Notes: generated from the letters alone by a model not told the origin. Positions 7,993-15,978 are shown, numbered from the stretch's first letter. The stretch is DNA of 39,603 nucleotides from Faecalitalea sp. UBA4312 (GCA_002394635.1 DGUK01000023.1:1-39603), one strand, 5' to 3'. Numbers and translations are program-made.

Positions 7993-8703
7993 CTATTTAT
8001 TCAGATCCAAAACCACCGGCACACTCCGATATCCAACACCCATGCGGTCAATGCCCATATCGATCAACTGTAAGAAATGTTCTCTGGTTCGGATACATCC
8101 GCTTCCTTTGATCTTGACACGACCCTGGTTTACTTCCATGATCATCTTGATGACATCCACGGCAGCGCCTTTAGCTTCATGCCCGGTCAAAAATCCCGTA
8201 CTTGTTTTAATGAAATCAGCCCCTGCCGCAATGACAGCCTCACATCCGGCTTTGATCTGTTCATCCGTTAATGCATCGGTTTCAAGAATAACCTTTAGTT
8301 CACGGCCATATTTATGTGCTGCCTGTGCACAAGCCTTCAGATCCTCCACGACTTCATCCATCTTTCCGGAACGGATCTTTCCAAAATTCGCAACAATGTC
8401 CACTTCCTTGACTGTATCGTATTTTGCGACCTGTTCAATTTGTTGTATACGACTTTCGGTGCTGCTATCCCCAAACGGGAAATCCGTTACCGGACATAAC
8501 ATCGTATCGGTTCCTTTTACATAAGGTTCGCATAGATCCATATATCCTGGATTGATACAGATAGTTGCACAGCCTAATTGTACCCCATCTTTAGTCAGAT
8601 CAATAATTTCCTGCTCGGTAAATTCCGGTTTTAATACCGAATAATCAATATAGGAAGCGAGTTCCTTCACTGTCATTTCACTTGCTTTTTTTACTGGTTT
8701 CAT
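7993..8703 (-). CDS. deoC: Deoxyribose-phosphate aldolase (DeoC) family protein
   Basis: This is a 236-aa cytoplasmic class I aldolase that, in the family, cleaves 2-deoxyribose-5-phosphate to glyceraldehyde-3-phosphate and acetaldehyde. The Schiff-base lysine is in FIKTSTGFLTG and the second catalytic lysine in VKIKGSGCIR. The aspartate of the catalytic triad fits EVDIVANFG. The N-terminal ASYIDYSVLKPEFTEQEI replaces the common LDHTLLKP. Several motifs (CINPGY, LCPVTDFPFG) differ from housekeeping DeoC, so a related substrate is possible. An in-frame TAA lies just upstream, so ATG 8703 is the start. The Shine-Dalgarno AGGAGG is 30 nt away, with a small hairpin between them. It is the first gene of the operon with the glycyl radical enzyme and DeoR regulator. 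Confidence 0.9.
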   Translation of the reverse strand: MKPVKKASEMTVKELASYIDYSVLKPEFTEQEIIDLTKDGVQLGCATICINPGYMDLCEPYVKGTDTMLCPVTDFPFGDSSTESRIQQIEQVAKYDTVKEVDIVANFGKIRSGKMDEVVEDLKACAQAAHKYGRELKVILETDALTDEQIKAGCEAVIAAGADFIKTSTGFLTGHEAKGAAVDVIKMIMEVNQGRVKIKGSGCIRTREHFLQLIDMGIDRMGVGYRSVPVVLDLNK

Positions 8704-8714
8704 ATTCTCTTTTT

Positions 8715-8774
8715 AAACGATATAATCGTTTATCCTCCTTGTAGCCATTATATCATAGATGTTCTAAAATGTTC
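8715..8774 (-). promoter_or_regulatory. Promoter, operator-like repeats and hairpin upstream of deoC
   Basis: A consensus -10 TATAAT lies at 8752-8747 on the minus strand. Upstream, ATGTTC occurs twice on the plus strand exactly 10 bp apart (8759-8764 and 8769-8774), resembling half-sites of GlpR/DeoR operators. CGTTTC-like repeats extend into the end of the neighbouring gene. Downstream of the predicted start, AAGGAGG (8740-8734) is followed by the dyad AAACGATATAATCGTTT (8715-8731, 7-bp arms), then the start codon at 8703. These sites are the likely targets of the operon's DeoR-type regulator (inference). Confidence 0.5.
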
Positions 8775-8785
8775 GTTTCTTTTCG

Positions 8786-11071
8786 TTAATTTATGTTTCG
8801 TTTCTTTGCCCCTTCTATCAACGAAGTACCGCTTTCTGTCTTTGTGTCCAGATCCAGCCGCAGCTTCTGATTGGTCAGCTTCATTGCCTTTTGGGCTAAA
8901 ACCATTGGTTTTTCTTCCGTTACAGCCAGGCTTGTCTTTCCGGTTTGTGAATCACTGACCGGTCCTCCATTGCGTATATACTGCAACGTCTTTAAGAACA
9001 TCTTGGCGCACATCGCCCGGGTCGCATATCCCTTCGGGTCCATCATTCCCTTGCTTCCCGACATGATTCCGTTGGCCGCTGTCCATTTTAACGGTTCTAC
9101 GCCATAGGAGGCAATCTTATTGGCATCTGTGAATTCGCTCAGGTCATAATCTGCGGTATAGACCAATCCCAACGATTTGACATATCGGTTTAGAATGATT
9201 GCCAGCTGCTCTCTTGTGACATTGTCCTTCACACCGAATTTTCCATTGATATAGCCTTTGATGACATTGTTCTCATAGGCCCATGTGATCGCATTCGAAT
9301 ACCATTTTCCCTTTTCCACATCAGAGAAATATTTTTGATATGTCACTTCCGGTTTCCCTGCCATCCGATACATCACGACCGCTACCATTGCCCGAGTCAT
9401 CGGATCATTTGGTCCGAACGTCGTATCTTTCAGTCCGGTCATTATACCTTTATCATTGGCCTCATAGACAACATCGTGATACCATTTGTCCTGTGGCACA
9501 TCAATAAATTTCTCAAAATAGACCTTGACCTGACATTCAGCTATATATGCTCCATCCTGCGAAGTCGCCGTAATCACTGTGGTTCCTGCAGACACACCGG
9601 TAATCATACCGTTTGAAACGGTCGCAATTGTGTCATCTTTACTGGTCCAGACAGCGTTTTCCATTGAGGCGCCTTCCGGTAAATTTGTAAAAGAAACCGT
9701 CTCCGTTTTGCCAATCGGCATCAGGATCTCTTCTTTATCCAAAGAAACAAAGAGAACATAACGAATGGAGTTGTCTATCGCATATTGATGTCCTTTAGAA
9801 TCCGGATACACATACAGTGTAAGCTGGTCGCAGTCCTTAAACACATTCGCCTGTATGGTTGTCACACTTTTAGGAATCACAACCTTCTTCAGATTCGTAC
9901 ATGATTCAAATACATTACGCTGAATCGTGACCAGACTATCCGGTAAGATCACTTCCTCCAAGGCTGTGTTTCCAAAGAAAGCATTCCGGCCTATCACACG
10001 TACTTTTTTCCCAATGGTAACTTCTTTTAAAGACGGACATGCATTGAACGCATACGTTCCAATGGAAATTACGTTATCCGGAATCGTTATTGATGTTAAG
10101 TTCGGACAACTTCCAAAAGCATAGTTTCCAATAAAGGTAACTTTTTCAGGTATGGTTATCGAAGAAAGGCTGTCACAATACTGAAATGCCATATTTCCGA
10201 TCGAAGTGACATTTTCCGGAATTTTTACAGTTGTCAGACTTGCACAACGGGCAAACAAGCTCGCTTGTATCGATGTTATCGTATCGGGGATTATTATCTC
10301 GGTCAAACTGATACAGTTATAGAATGCCCCAGCTTCTAAAGAAGTAACAGTTCGAGGAATTATAACCGTTTCCAGACCTTCACAGTTATCGAACGCATAT
10401 CGACCGATGGTCGTTACACCTTCCGGGATCCTTATTGATTTTAAAGCGGTGCATAAGTCAAAAGCGTGCTCTCCTATGATCCTCATTTCCTTCGGTAAGG
10501 TGATGTCTGTTAATCCCACACAGCTGGTAAAGGCTTTGTCGCCAATACTGGTAACACTTTTGGCAATGGTGATAGAGCGCAGTTCAGAGCAATTATCAAA
10601 CATATCATTGCCGATATTGGTTACACCGTCTTCAATAATGACAGAGGTAATCGTTTCATTATAATAAAAAGGAGAACGATTAACCGAAGAATAATCATAC
10701 ATAACCCCAGTACCAGAAATGGTCAATGTACCATCCTCTGTTAAGGTCCATGACACTTGTTCACCGCATGTACCACTGGAATCCTGTGTCTTTACACCTT
10801 CTTGTTCATCCGTTTGATCAATCGTCATTTCATTAGCATCTTCGGATGGTTCTGTATTCATATATTCCGGATCCTCTAAAATTACGGTTTCTTCCGTTGA
10901 TTCGACGATTGTGCTTTCCGTTATTTCCTGTGGCTGCGCTTCTTCGGCATAGACGGCCGTCCCGGCTGCAGCTAGTACAAAATAGGCAGAGGCCGGATAG
11001 GCCAGTGCTTTTAAAAGTTTGTGATTTGTGTTGTTCTTAGGTCTCCTCCCTAAGCTCAATCTATAATTCAA
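8786..11071 (-). CDS. BspA-like leucine-rich-repeat surface protein with Ig-like and three SLH domains
   Basis: This is a secreted 761-residue protein. Residues ~20-42 form a signal peptide (KALAYPASAYFVLAAAGTAV, then AEEA). An acidic linker follows to ~100. About 12-13 LRR_5/BspA repeats of ~23 residues (SLSSITIPEKVTFIGNYAF type) fill ~140-430, an Ig-like Big2 domain ~445-520, and three SLH domains ~521-565, ~581-640 and ~645-700. The SLH domains carry TRAM, TREQ and TRAM at the usual TRAE position. SLH domains bind pyruvylated secondary wall polymers; a pyruvyl transferase gene is divergent next door. The start is problematic: only TTG codons (11071, 11059) open the frame. A strong GGGAGGAG at 11050-11043 is followed by no ATG, GTG or TTG at useful distance, so the natural start may have been lost. 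No LPXTG motif is present. Confidence 0.85.
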   Translation of the reverse strand: MNYRLSLGRRPKNNTNHKLLKALAYPASAYFVLAAAGTAVYAEEAQPQEITESTIVESTEETVILEDPEYMNTEPSEDANEMTIDQTDEQEGVKTQDSSGTCGEQVSWTLTEDGTLTISGTGVMYDYSSVNRSPFYYNETITSVIIEDGVTNIGNDMFDNCSELRSITIAKSVTSIGDKAFTSCVGLTDITLPKEMRIIGEHAFDLCTALKSIRIPEGVTTIGRYAFDNCEGLETVIIPRTVTSLEAGAFYNCISLTEIIIPDTITSIQASLFARCASLTTVKIPENVTSIGNMAFQYCDSLSSITIPEKVTFIGNYAFGSCPNLTSITIPDNVISIGTYAFNACPSLKEVTIGKKVRVIGRNAFFGNTALEEVILPDSLVTIQRNVFESCTNLKKVVIPKSVTTIQANVFKDCDQLTLYVYPDSKGHQYAIDNSIRYVLFVSLDKEEILMPIGKTETVSFTNLPEGASMENAVWTSKDDTIATVSNGMITGVSAGTTVITATSQDGAYIAECQVKVYFEKFIDVPQDKWYHDVVYEANDKGIMTGLKDTTFGPNDPMTRAMVAVVMYRMAGKPEVTYQKYFSDVEKGKWYSNAITWAYENNVIKGYINGKFGVKDNVTREQLAIILNRYVKSLGLVYTADYDLSEFTDANKIASYGVEPLKWTAANGIMSGSKGMMDPKGYATRAMCAKMFLKTLQYIRNGGPVSDSQTGKTSLAVTEEKPMVLAQKAMKLTNQKLRLDLDTKTESGTSLIEGAKKRNIN

Positions 11072-11100
11072 TCATCATTTTTTATACATAATTATCTTTA

Positions 11101-11130
11101 ATTATACTTCATTTCTTATTTTATTCACAA
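11101..11130 (-). promoter_or_regulatory. Promoter of the BspA/SLH gene
   Basis: On the minus strand TTGTGA (11130-11125) and TATAAT (11106-11101) are separated by 18 bp. The predicted transcript starts near 11094 and carries the GGGAGGAG sequence at 11050-11043. Confidence 0.55.
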
Positions 11131-11201
11131 TGGTTTTCATTTTTATATTTTGGATGATCAGCTCCTTTCGTATTATTCTTTCCTTTCATTCTGATTTTTA
11201 A

Positions 11202-11207
11202 TACAAT
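11202..11207 (+). promoter_or_regulatory. -10 element placed for a leaderless mRNA
   Basis: TACAAT (5/6 match) is followed by GAAACT and then the ATG at 11214. The -35 candidate TTTCCT at 17 bp is weak (3/6). No Shine-Dalgarno sequence lies before the ATG. The octamer ATGAAACT is duplicated across the start. Confidence 0.35.
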
Positions 11208-11213
11208 GAAACT

Positions 11214-12275
11214 ATGAAACTATGGATCATAGCATATTGTAAAAACAACTTAGGTGATGATTTATTTATCCGACAGCTGGTACAAAGATATCCGGACGTG
11301 CAGTTTTATATGGTCAGCGATTTTTCCAATCAAACGTTGCAGTCCCTGCCTAATCTGACGATACTACCCAACGATTTCTTAGATAAAGTGGACAAAAAGC
11401 TTGACACATCCTTCGGTAAACAGAACCGGATCCTCAAGAAATGCGATGGAACTGTTTTTATAGGTGGTTCTATGTTCATGGAAAATGAGAATTGGAAACA
11501 AGTCTATGAATATCGTCGAAAGATGCTGGATAAAAGCCGGCATATAAGCATAATGGGCATCAATTTTGGCCCTTATACCAGCCGGGAATTCCTAGATCAT
11601 TATCATACATTCTTCTCTTTATGCGATGATGTCTGTGTAAGAGATATGGATACCTATCAATTGTTTTCAGACATAAGTCACATACATTACGCACCAGATC
11701 TTGTTTTTACCCTGCCAGAAGCACCTTGTCAGAAAGCTCCTAAGAGCATTTGTTTTTCTTTGATGGATATGACACATGATGTAAGATTACAAGCATATAA
11801 AGAAACATATATACAGTCTATGCGCACAACGATCCTGGCTTTTTTAGAACAAGGTTGGATCGTTCGTATCTTAGGCTTTTCCAAGTACCAGAAGGATGAT
11901 CAATGTATTCAAAAGGTCATCCAGGGAACCACAATTGAAAGCCAGGCCGATATTCATGTTTATGATGGAGATATTGAACAAAGCCTGGATAAGATACGAA
12001 CCAGTGAATACATGGTAGCCACCCGTTTTCATGCCATGATCTTAGGCTGGATCTATAACTGTAGAGTATTTTCCATACCCTATTCCAATAAAACCGAAAA
12101 TGTGTGCAAAGACTTGCATATACAACCTGGCTGTTCTCTGGAATCCTTGTCCGACATCACCTATGAAAAGATCTTAAAAGAGGCCGCCTCTTTGCGTTCG
12201 ATTGACAAGATCCGACAGAAGGCCTTTGAGCATTTTAAAGACTTAGATGCTCTGTATAAAGGAGGATCCTTATGA
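11214..12275 (+). CDS. Polysaccharide pyruvyl transferase family protein (CsaB/WcaK-like)
   Basis: This is a 353-aa cytoplasmic protein of the polysaccharide pyruvyl transferase family, which moves a ketal pyruvate from phosphoenolpyruvate to a sugar of a lipid-linked or wall polysaccharide. Motifs visible are LGDDLFIRQL (N-terminal nucleotide-fold start), FIGGSMFMEN, MGINFGPY, VCVRDMDTY, and the C-terminal ATRFHAMILGWIYNC, where the HA pair is the most conserved family element. The next gene, a GT2 glycosyltransferase, overlaps by 4 bp (ATGA). The gene is divergent from the SLH-domain protein, the kind of protein that needs a pyruvylated polymer, so a CsaB-like role is a reasonable inference. 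The start has no Shine-Dalgarno sequence, only a nearby -10 element. Confidence 0.85.
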   Translation: MKLWIIAYCKNNLGDDLFIRQLVQRYPDVQFYMVSDFSNQTLQSLPNLTILPNDFLDKVDKKLDTSFGKQNRILKKCDGTVFIGGSMFMENENWKQVYEYRRKMLDKSRHISIMGINFGPYTSREFLDHYHTFFSLCDDVCVRDMDTYQLFSDISHIHYAPDLVFTLPEAPCQKAPKSICFSLMDMTHDVRLQAYKETYIQSMRTTILAFLEQGWIVRILGFSKYQKDDQCIQKVIQGTTIESQADIHVYDGDIEQSLDKIRTSEYMVATRFHAMILGWIYNCRVFSIPYSNKTENVCKDLHIQPGCSLESLSDITYEKILKEAASLRSIDKIRQKAFEHFKDLDALYKGGSL

Positions 12276-13201
12276 TCAGTATTGTCATCCCTACCTACAA
12301 TCGAAAATCCATGTTACTGGAAGCCATTGATAGTGTCCGTCGGCAGACATATACCAATTGGGAAATTATCCTAGTCGATGATCATTCCACCGACGGAACG
12401 CAAAAAGCCGTCCAGCGCCTGAAAGAGCCGCGGATCCGTTATTTTCGTAATGATACAAATAAAGGCCCCGGCTATAACCGCAATTTCGGGTTTAAAAAAG
12501 CTAAGGGGGACTATATCATCTTTCTGGATGACGATGACTACTACATCGACCCCAGCTTCTTTCATAATGCGATAACAGCTTTTTCCTTCAATCAAGATAA
12601 GGATCTTGTGTTCGTGAGTGCCAATGCCAATTCCTATCATGTTCTACAAGATAAGCTCTATCCTCATTCCATTGGTTTTACCGACTATAAGGATGGCCTC
12701 GAGTATCTGCTCCATATGGATGCACCTTATAAAAAGCCATTATCCACCTTTACCACGTTATTTGTTGCGGATAAGCTGAAACAAGCCGATCTGGAACATA
12801 TGGAAATGGTCAATGACTATGCCATCTATTTAAGGGCTCTTTTATTCGGCAACGTATATATACTGGATGAACTTGTCGGTAACTACAGGGTGCATTCTGA
12901 TAATATATCCAACCATATTGAAAAGAACTTTCTGATCCAGAATCTCGAAGAAAGAGTATGGGTCAAGGAGCATTTAATGGATAAAGCCGATCCGATGCTG
13001 ATACAAAGCTGGTGGAAACGCCAAATGCTTATCCTTGTCCATTATTATTTCGGTCAATCCAATCCTTCCAGACAAGATAAAAAGGAAGTGCTGCACTGGA
13101 TCCTTGAACATTCAAAGGATGTTCCGGATATGAAGTCTTCCCTTGATAAACAACGCATTAAAACATGGTTAAAGGCTAAGAAAAAGAAAATAGCGCCCTA
13201 A
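12272..13201 (+). CDS. Glycosyltransferase family 2
   Basis: This is a 309-aa GT-A fold glycosyltransferase. It opens with ISIVIPTYNRKSMLLEAIDS, followed by ILVDDHSTDGT (nucleotide binding), NKGPGYNRNFGFKKAKGDYI and the metal-binding FLDDDDYY. The C-terminal half ends in a basic helix (KTWLKAKKKKIAP), which may touch the membrane. AAAGGAGG lies before the ATG, which overlaps the stop of the pyruvyl transferase gene, so the two are coupled and probably act on the same glycan. The exact sugar donor and acceptor are not visible. A bidirectional terminator follows immediately. Confidence 0.88.
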   Translation: MISIVIPTYNRKSMLLEAIDSVRRQTYTNWEIILVDDHSTDGTQKAVQRLKEPRIRYFRNDTNKGPGYNRNFGFKKAKGDYIIFLDDDDYYIDPSFFHNAITAFSFNQDKDLVFVSANANSYHVLQDKLYPHSIGFTDYKDGLEYLLHMDAPYKKPLSTFTTLFVADKLKQADLEHMEMVNDYAIYLRALLFGNVYILDELVGNYRVHSDNISNHIEKNFLIQNLEERVWVKEHLMDKADPMLIQSWWKRQMLILVHYYFGQSNPSRQDKKEVLHWILEHSKDVPDMKSSLDKQRIKTWLKAKKKKIAP

Positions 13202-13202
13202 T

Positions 13203-13244
13203 AAAACAGCCCATGGAGTCTATTCTCCACAGGCTGTTTTTATC
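13203..13244. terminator. Bidirectional terminator
   Basis: AAAACAGCC at 13203-13211 pairs perfectly with GGCTGTTTT at 13232-13240. Flanking A and T runs let it serve both the GT2 gene on the plus strand and the convergent secreted-protein gene on the minus strand. Confidence 0.85.
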
Positions 13245-13245
13245 C

Positions 13246-13881
13246 TTACTTTCTTAAAACACAGTTGTCATATACCTGATTACAGAAACTATTTAGCTTC
13301 TTTCCCTCCTCTTCACTTAAGCTCGAACTACCAAAATCTCCTTTATACTGGCATTCTACTATTATGATGTACAAGTGTTTAGAATTCGTATCTACAACAT
13401 AGGTTTCCTGCACATAATACATTTGTGCAATATGGGATAACATATATTTATACTTAGATTCTGAGCCATCGATTTGATTCAAACCCATCGGTGTCTGTTG
13501 AATGTCTTCCGGAATCAATCTTTCTGCATCTGATTTTTTTGGATATTCTGCCATGATCTCTGGAAAGTATTCCTCCGAATCCCAATCCGTAATATGTAAA
13601 GTGATATCCACAATATCCTTTGATAGAATATCTACATCAAAATGATATTCCATTCCTTGGTCTGTCGATTCAAAATAGTCAAAGGTCACACCCTCCGGTA
13701 ATTCAAAATAAGATTATTTATCCATACTGGTAAAATAAAACCGGTTCTTATGAATGGGAACTTTGACCTTTGTGTATCCCTTTTGAGTATATTCATTTGT
13801 TTCTGGTGAAATAGCATTAACATTGGAAGCATTAGCTACCAGTAAACAGACCACCAACATGACATAGATTAGTTTCTTCAT
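13246..13881 (-). pseudogene. Secreted hypothetical protein interrupted by in-frame TAA
   Basis: The full frame starts at ATG 13881 with a good Shine-Dalgarno sequence (GAAGGAGAA). It encodes a signal peptide (MKKLIYVMLVVCLLVANASN, then VNA before ISPE). Codon 56 (13716-13714) is TAA, and the same frame then continues without a break for 155 codons (from SYFELPEGVTFDYF) to a stop at 13246. The repaired protein would be about 211 residues, mostly beta-rich and acidic, ending FCNQVYDNCVLRK. I recognise no family. The downstream part has an internal ATG (13689) but no convincing ribosome binding site. The most economical reading is a nonsense mutation in an exported protein. It lies just left of the two-component locus, on the opposite strand. 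Confidence 0.7.
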
Positions 13882-13938
13882 GTTTATTCTCCTTCATTCA
13901 TGAATTAAAACCAATTCTGAAATATCTAAATAGAAGGT

Positions 13939-14139
13939 TTATTTTTCTTCTATAAATAAAATATCGATATCTAACCGAGATTTTAATGCTTTTTTTACAG
14001 CCATGCATTCCTCCAGTGTAATTGCCTGCTTTCCTTGAATTTTATCATTCAAACAGTCTAGATCCATAGGTAGCTGCATGGCCAGGTCTTCCAGCGTGAT
14101 TTGTTTCTCCTTCATTTCTTTGATTACGTTCTGATACAT
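13939..14139 (-). CDS. Small XRE-like helix-turn-helix protein
   Basis: This is a 66-aa protein with the layout of a minimal XRE/Cro domain: MYQNVIKEMKEKQITLEDLA (helices 1-2), a recognition-like segment DLDCLNDKIQGKQAITLEEC, then a helix with KKALKSRLDIDILF. This is close to the pattern of phage-like or toxin-linked 65-75 aa regulators. Some core positions differ from the usual ones (QLPMDLDCLNDKI), so DNA binding is likely but not certain. TAGGAG lies before the ATG. It is divergent from the LytTR response regulator across a 268-bp AT-rich gap, so it could regulate that promoter region. No partner toxin gene is adjacent. Confidence 0.7.
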   Translation of the reverse strand: MYQNVIKEMKEKQITLEDLAMQLPMDLDCLNDKIQGKQAITLEECMAVKKALKSRLDIDILFIEEK

Positions 14140-14407
14140 AGTCTTCTCCTACACCCTCAAAAATTGATTCAATATAATTATATACGTTTTTTAATGTATT
14201 TTTTAGTATAATTACGATTTTTCGTTTTTTCTATCTCTTTATTCGTTATTTATTATATATGGTTTCTCATTTTCATCCCTCTGTTTGTCCGAAACAGTAA
14301 AAAAAGTGTCCCCAATATCAAAAGTAATTAAATAATAATCCCTTAATTATAACTATTTATGTATATTTATTCATAATATATTTTTTTAGACAGAAAAGGA
14401 TGATTTT

Positions 14408-15152
14408 ATGTACAACATAATTCTTTTAGAAGACGATCTACGCCAGAATCTCGCTTTGGAAAGCCGGATCAAAAATCTGTATCCGGATTCTCTGATACAG
14501 CTCTATTCTTATATTCATGCCCAGGATATGATGGATCAGCTGTCCCGGTTTAAAGGGATGAATATTTATGTGTTGGATATTGTTTTGGATAAAGAAGCCA
14601 GTGGCATCGACATTGCCAAACAGATCCATCAGACGGATGCCGGTGCTGTCATAATCTTTATCAGTGCTTATCTGGAAAAAGTAACCGATGTCTATGAAAC
14701 AGAGCACTGTTATTTTATTTTTAAGCCTGAGGTCGAACTGCGCCTGAAACCGGCGTTAGATAAAGCTATGGCTTTATGTTCAGAGATGAAAAAGGTGCTG
14801 GTCGTAGAAACAAACCGTACGGGTTCCCATTCATTCGATTTACTGTATCGAAAGAATCAAACGATACAGCTTGCTTCATGGAAAGACCCAGACACTGCGG
14901 GTCGCATTGACTTTTGAAGAATTATTCCCTGACCTGACAGATAGTTTCCAACAATGTCATCAAAGCTTTATTGTCAACTTTGATAAAGTCAAGGAGCATA
15001 CACGGACGGATTTTATATTGATCAATGATCAGCTTGTTCCGATTTCTCGAAGCTACGCAAAGAAAGTGAATCAATCTTTTCAATACTATTTGACACATAC
15101 TTTTAAATTGAGGAGACATTATGAAGGAATTCTTTTACTATATGAAAAATGA
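14408..15152 (+). pseudogene. LytTR-family response regulator, frameshifted
   Basis: The first 134 codons or so encode a good receiver domain: acidic pocket E8/D9/D10, phosphoacceptor D57 in YVLDIVLD, S86 and K106 in FIFKPE. AAAGGATG precedes the ATG. The frame then goes wrong near the AAACAAACC run at 14808-14816. Frame 1 continues as a nonsense tail to 14917, while the +1 frame reads a typical LytTR DNA-binding domain: TVRVPIHSIYCIERIKRYSL, TLRVALTFEELFPDL, QCHQSFIVNFDKVKEH, VPISRSYAKKVNQSF. Removing one A restores one protein of about 248 residues. LytTR regulators partner AgrC/GHKL-type kinases, and the kinase-like gene overlaps the end of this one. No slippery heptamer is present, so programmed frameshifting is unlikely. 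Confidence 0.8.
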
Positions 15153-15978
15153 AAGATCCATCATCGGTTTTTTCACCATTGAGATCTTATTCTTTATCAG
15201 TATACTTTTGACCCAGCATTTTATAGACAGCTCCTTTTTACTGGTATTTATCATCCTTCTTTTTACATTGGGTGTCCTGTCTTTTTATTTTTTATACCAG
15301 GTATTTAGATCCTTATCCTACCAGGCTTGGCAGAATGCAGAAAAAGAGATCCTTTTACGTCAAAAGGAAATCCAGAATGAGCATATTTTAGCCAGTATGC
15401 AGGCATCCAAGGATCTGGATGGGTAACGGGAAAAGCTATTTGAAATTGCCAAGCAACAGGAAACCGATACAAATACTGATTACCGGGCTTTAGCTAATCA
15501 GCTGATTGAAGAATATGCATCCGATGTTTTTATCAAGTATTGTCCGAATAAAGTGATTGATGCCATTCTTTACAACAAGACCCTGATTATGCGTAAGCTG
15601 CATATCAAGTATGCCATCCAGGCCATTGTCCCGGAAAACATTCCAGTGTCCAATTACGCAATCATGTCTGTTTTGACCAATCTGTTAGATAATGCCATCG
15701 AAGCCAACCAGAATGTCCATATCCTGCAAAGAAGGATCGAGGTGAAAATCTTTATACAGGCCAACTATCTGATAATTCGTGTACAGAATGCCTACAACAA
15801 GAAAACCAATCCGAAGATCGTCTTTGGCTTATCCACCAAAAAGGATTTTGAACGTCATGGATTTGGTCTGCAGATCATTCAGCAGATCTGCAAAGAGCAC
15901 CATGGTGAATTTACCATTGAGATGAAAGAGGACAAAGTCTATTGTGCAGCTACGCTGAAACTGGAGGAAACAAACTAA
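15121..15978 (+). pseudogene. GHKL (AgrC-like) histidine-kinase ATPase subunit without H-box, interrupted by TAA
   Basis: Two membrane helices (~13-31, ~38-60) are followed by a coiled coil (~65-100). Codon 102 (15424-15426) is TAA. The frame continues for 183 codons to a complete GHKL ATPase: YCPNKVIDAILYNK, N-box TNLLDNAIEAN (N191), and G-box RHGFGLQIIQQIC (~245-257). The repaired length is 285 aa. Where AgrC relatives carry RHDxxNH between coiled coil and ATPase, this protein reads ASKDLDG-stop-REKLFEIA, with no suitable histidine. The only nearby one, in IQNEHILASM, lacks the motif. AGGAG precedes the ATG, inside the regulator's 3' end. The four downstream genes supply exactly the missing H-box. 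The stop shows no recoding signal; it looks like a nonsense mutation. Confidence 0.75.

Noticed and set aside
14140..14407. Possible LytTR binding repeats upstream of the response regulator
   Set aside because: The region is very AT-rich and offers many weak matches; I saw no pair of repeats with the spacing expected for LytTR sites.
14800..14920. Programmed ribosomal frameshift in the response regulator
   Set aside because: No slippery heptamer, stimulatory hairpin or internal Shine-Dalgarno sequence is visible; a single-base insertion in a short A run is simpler.
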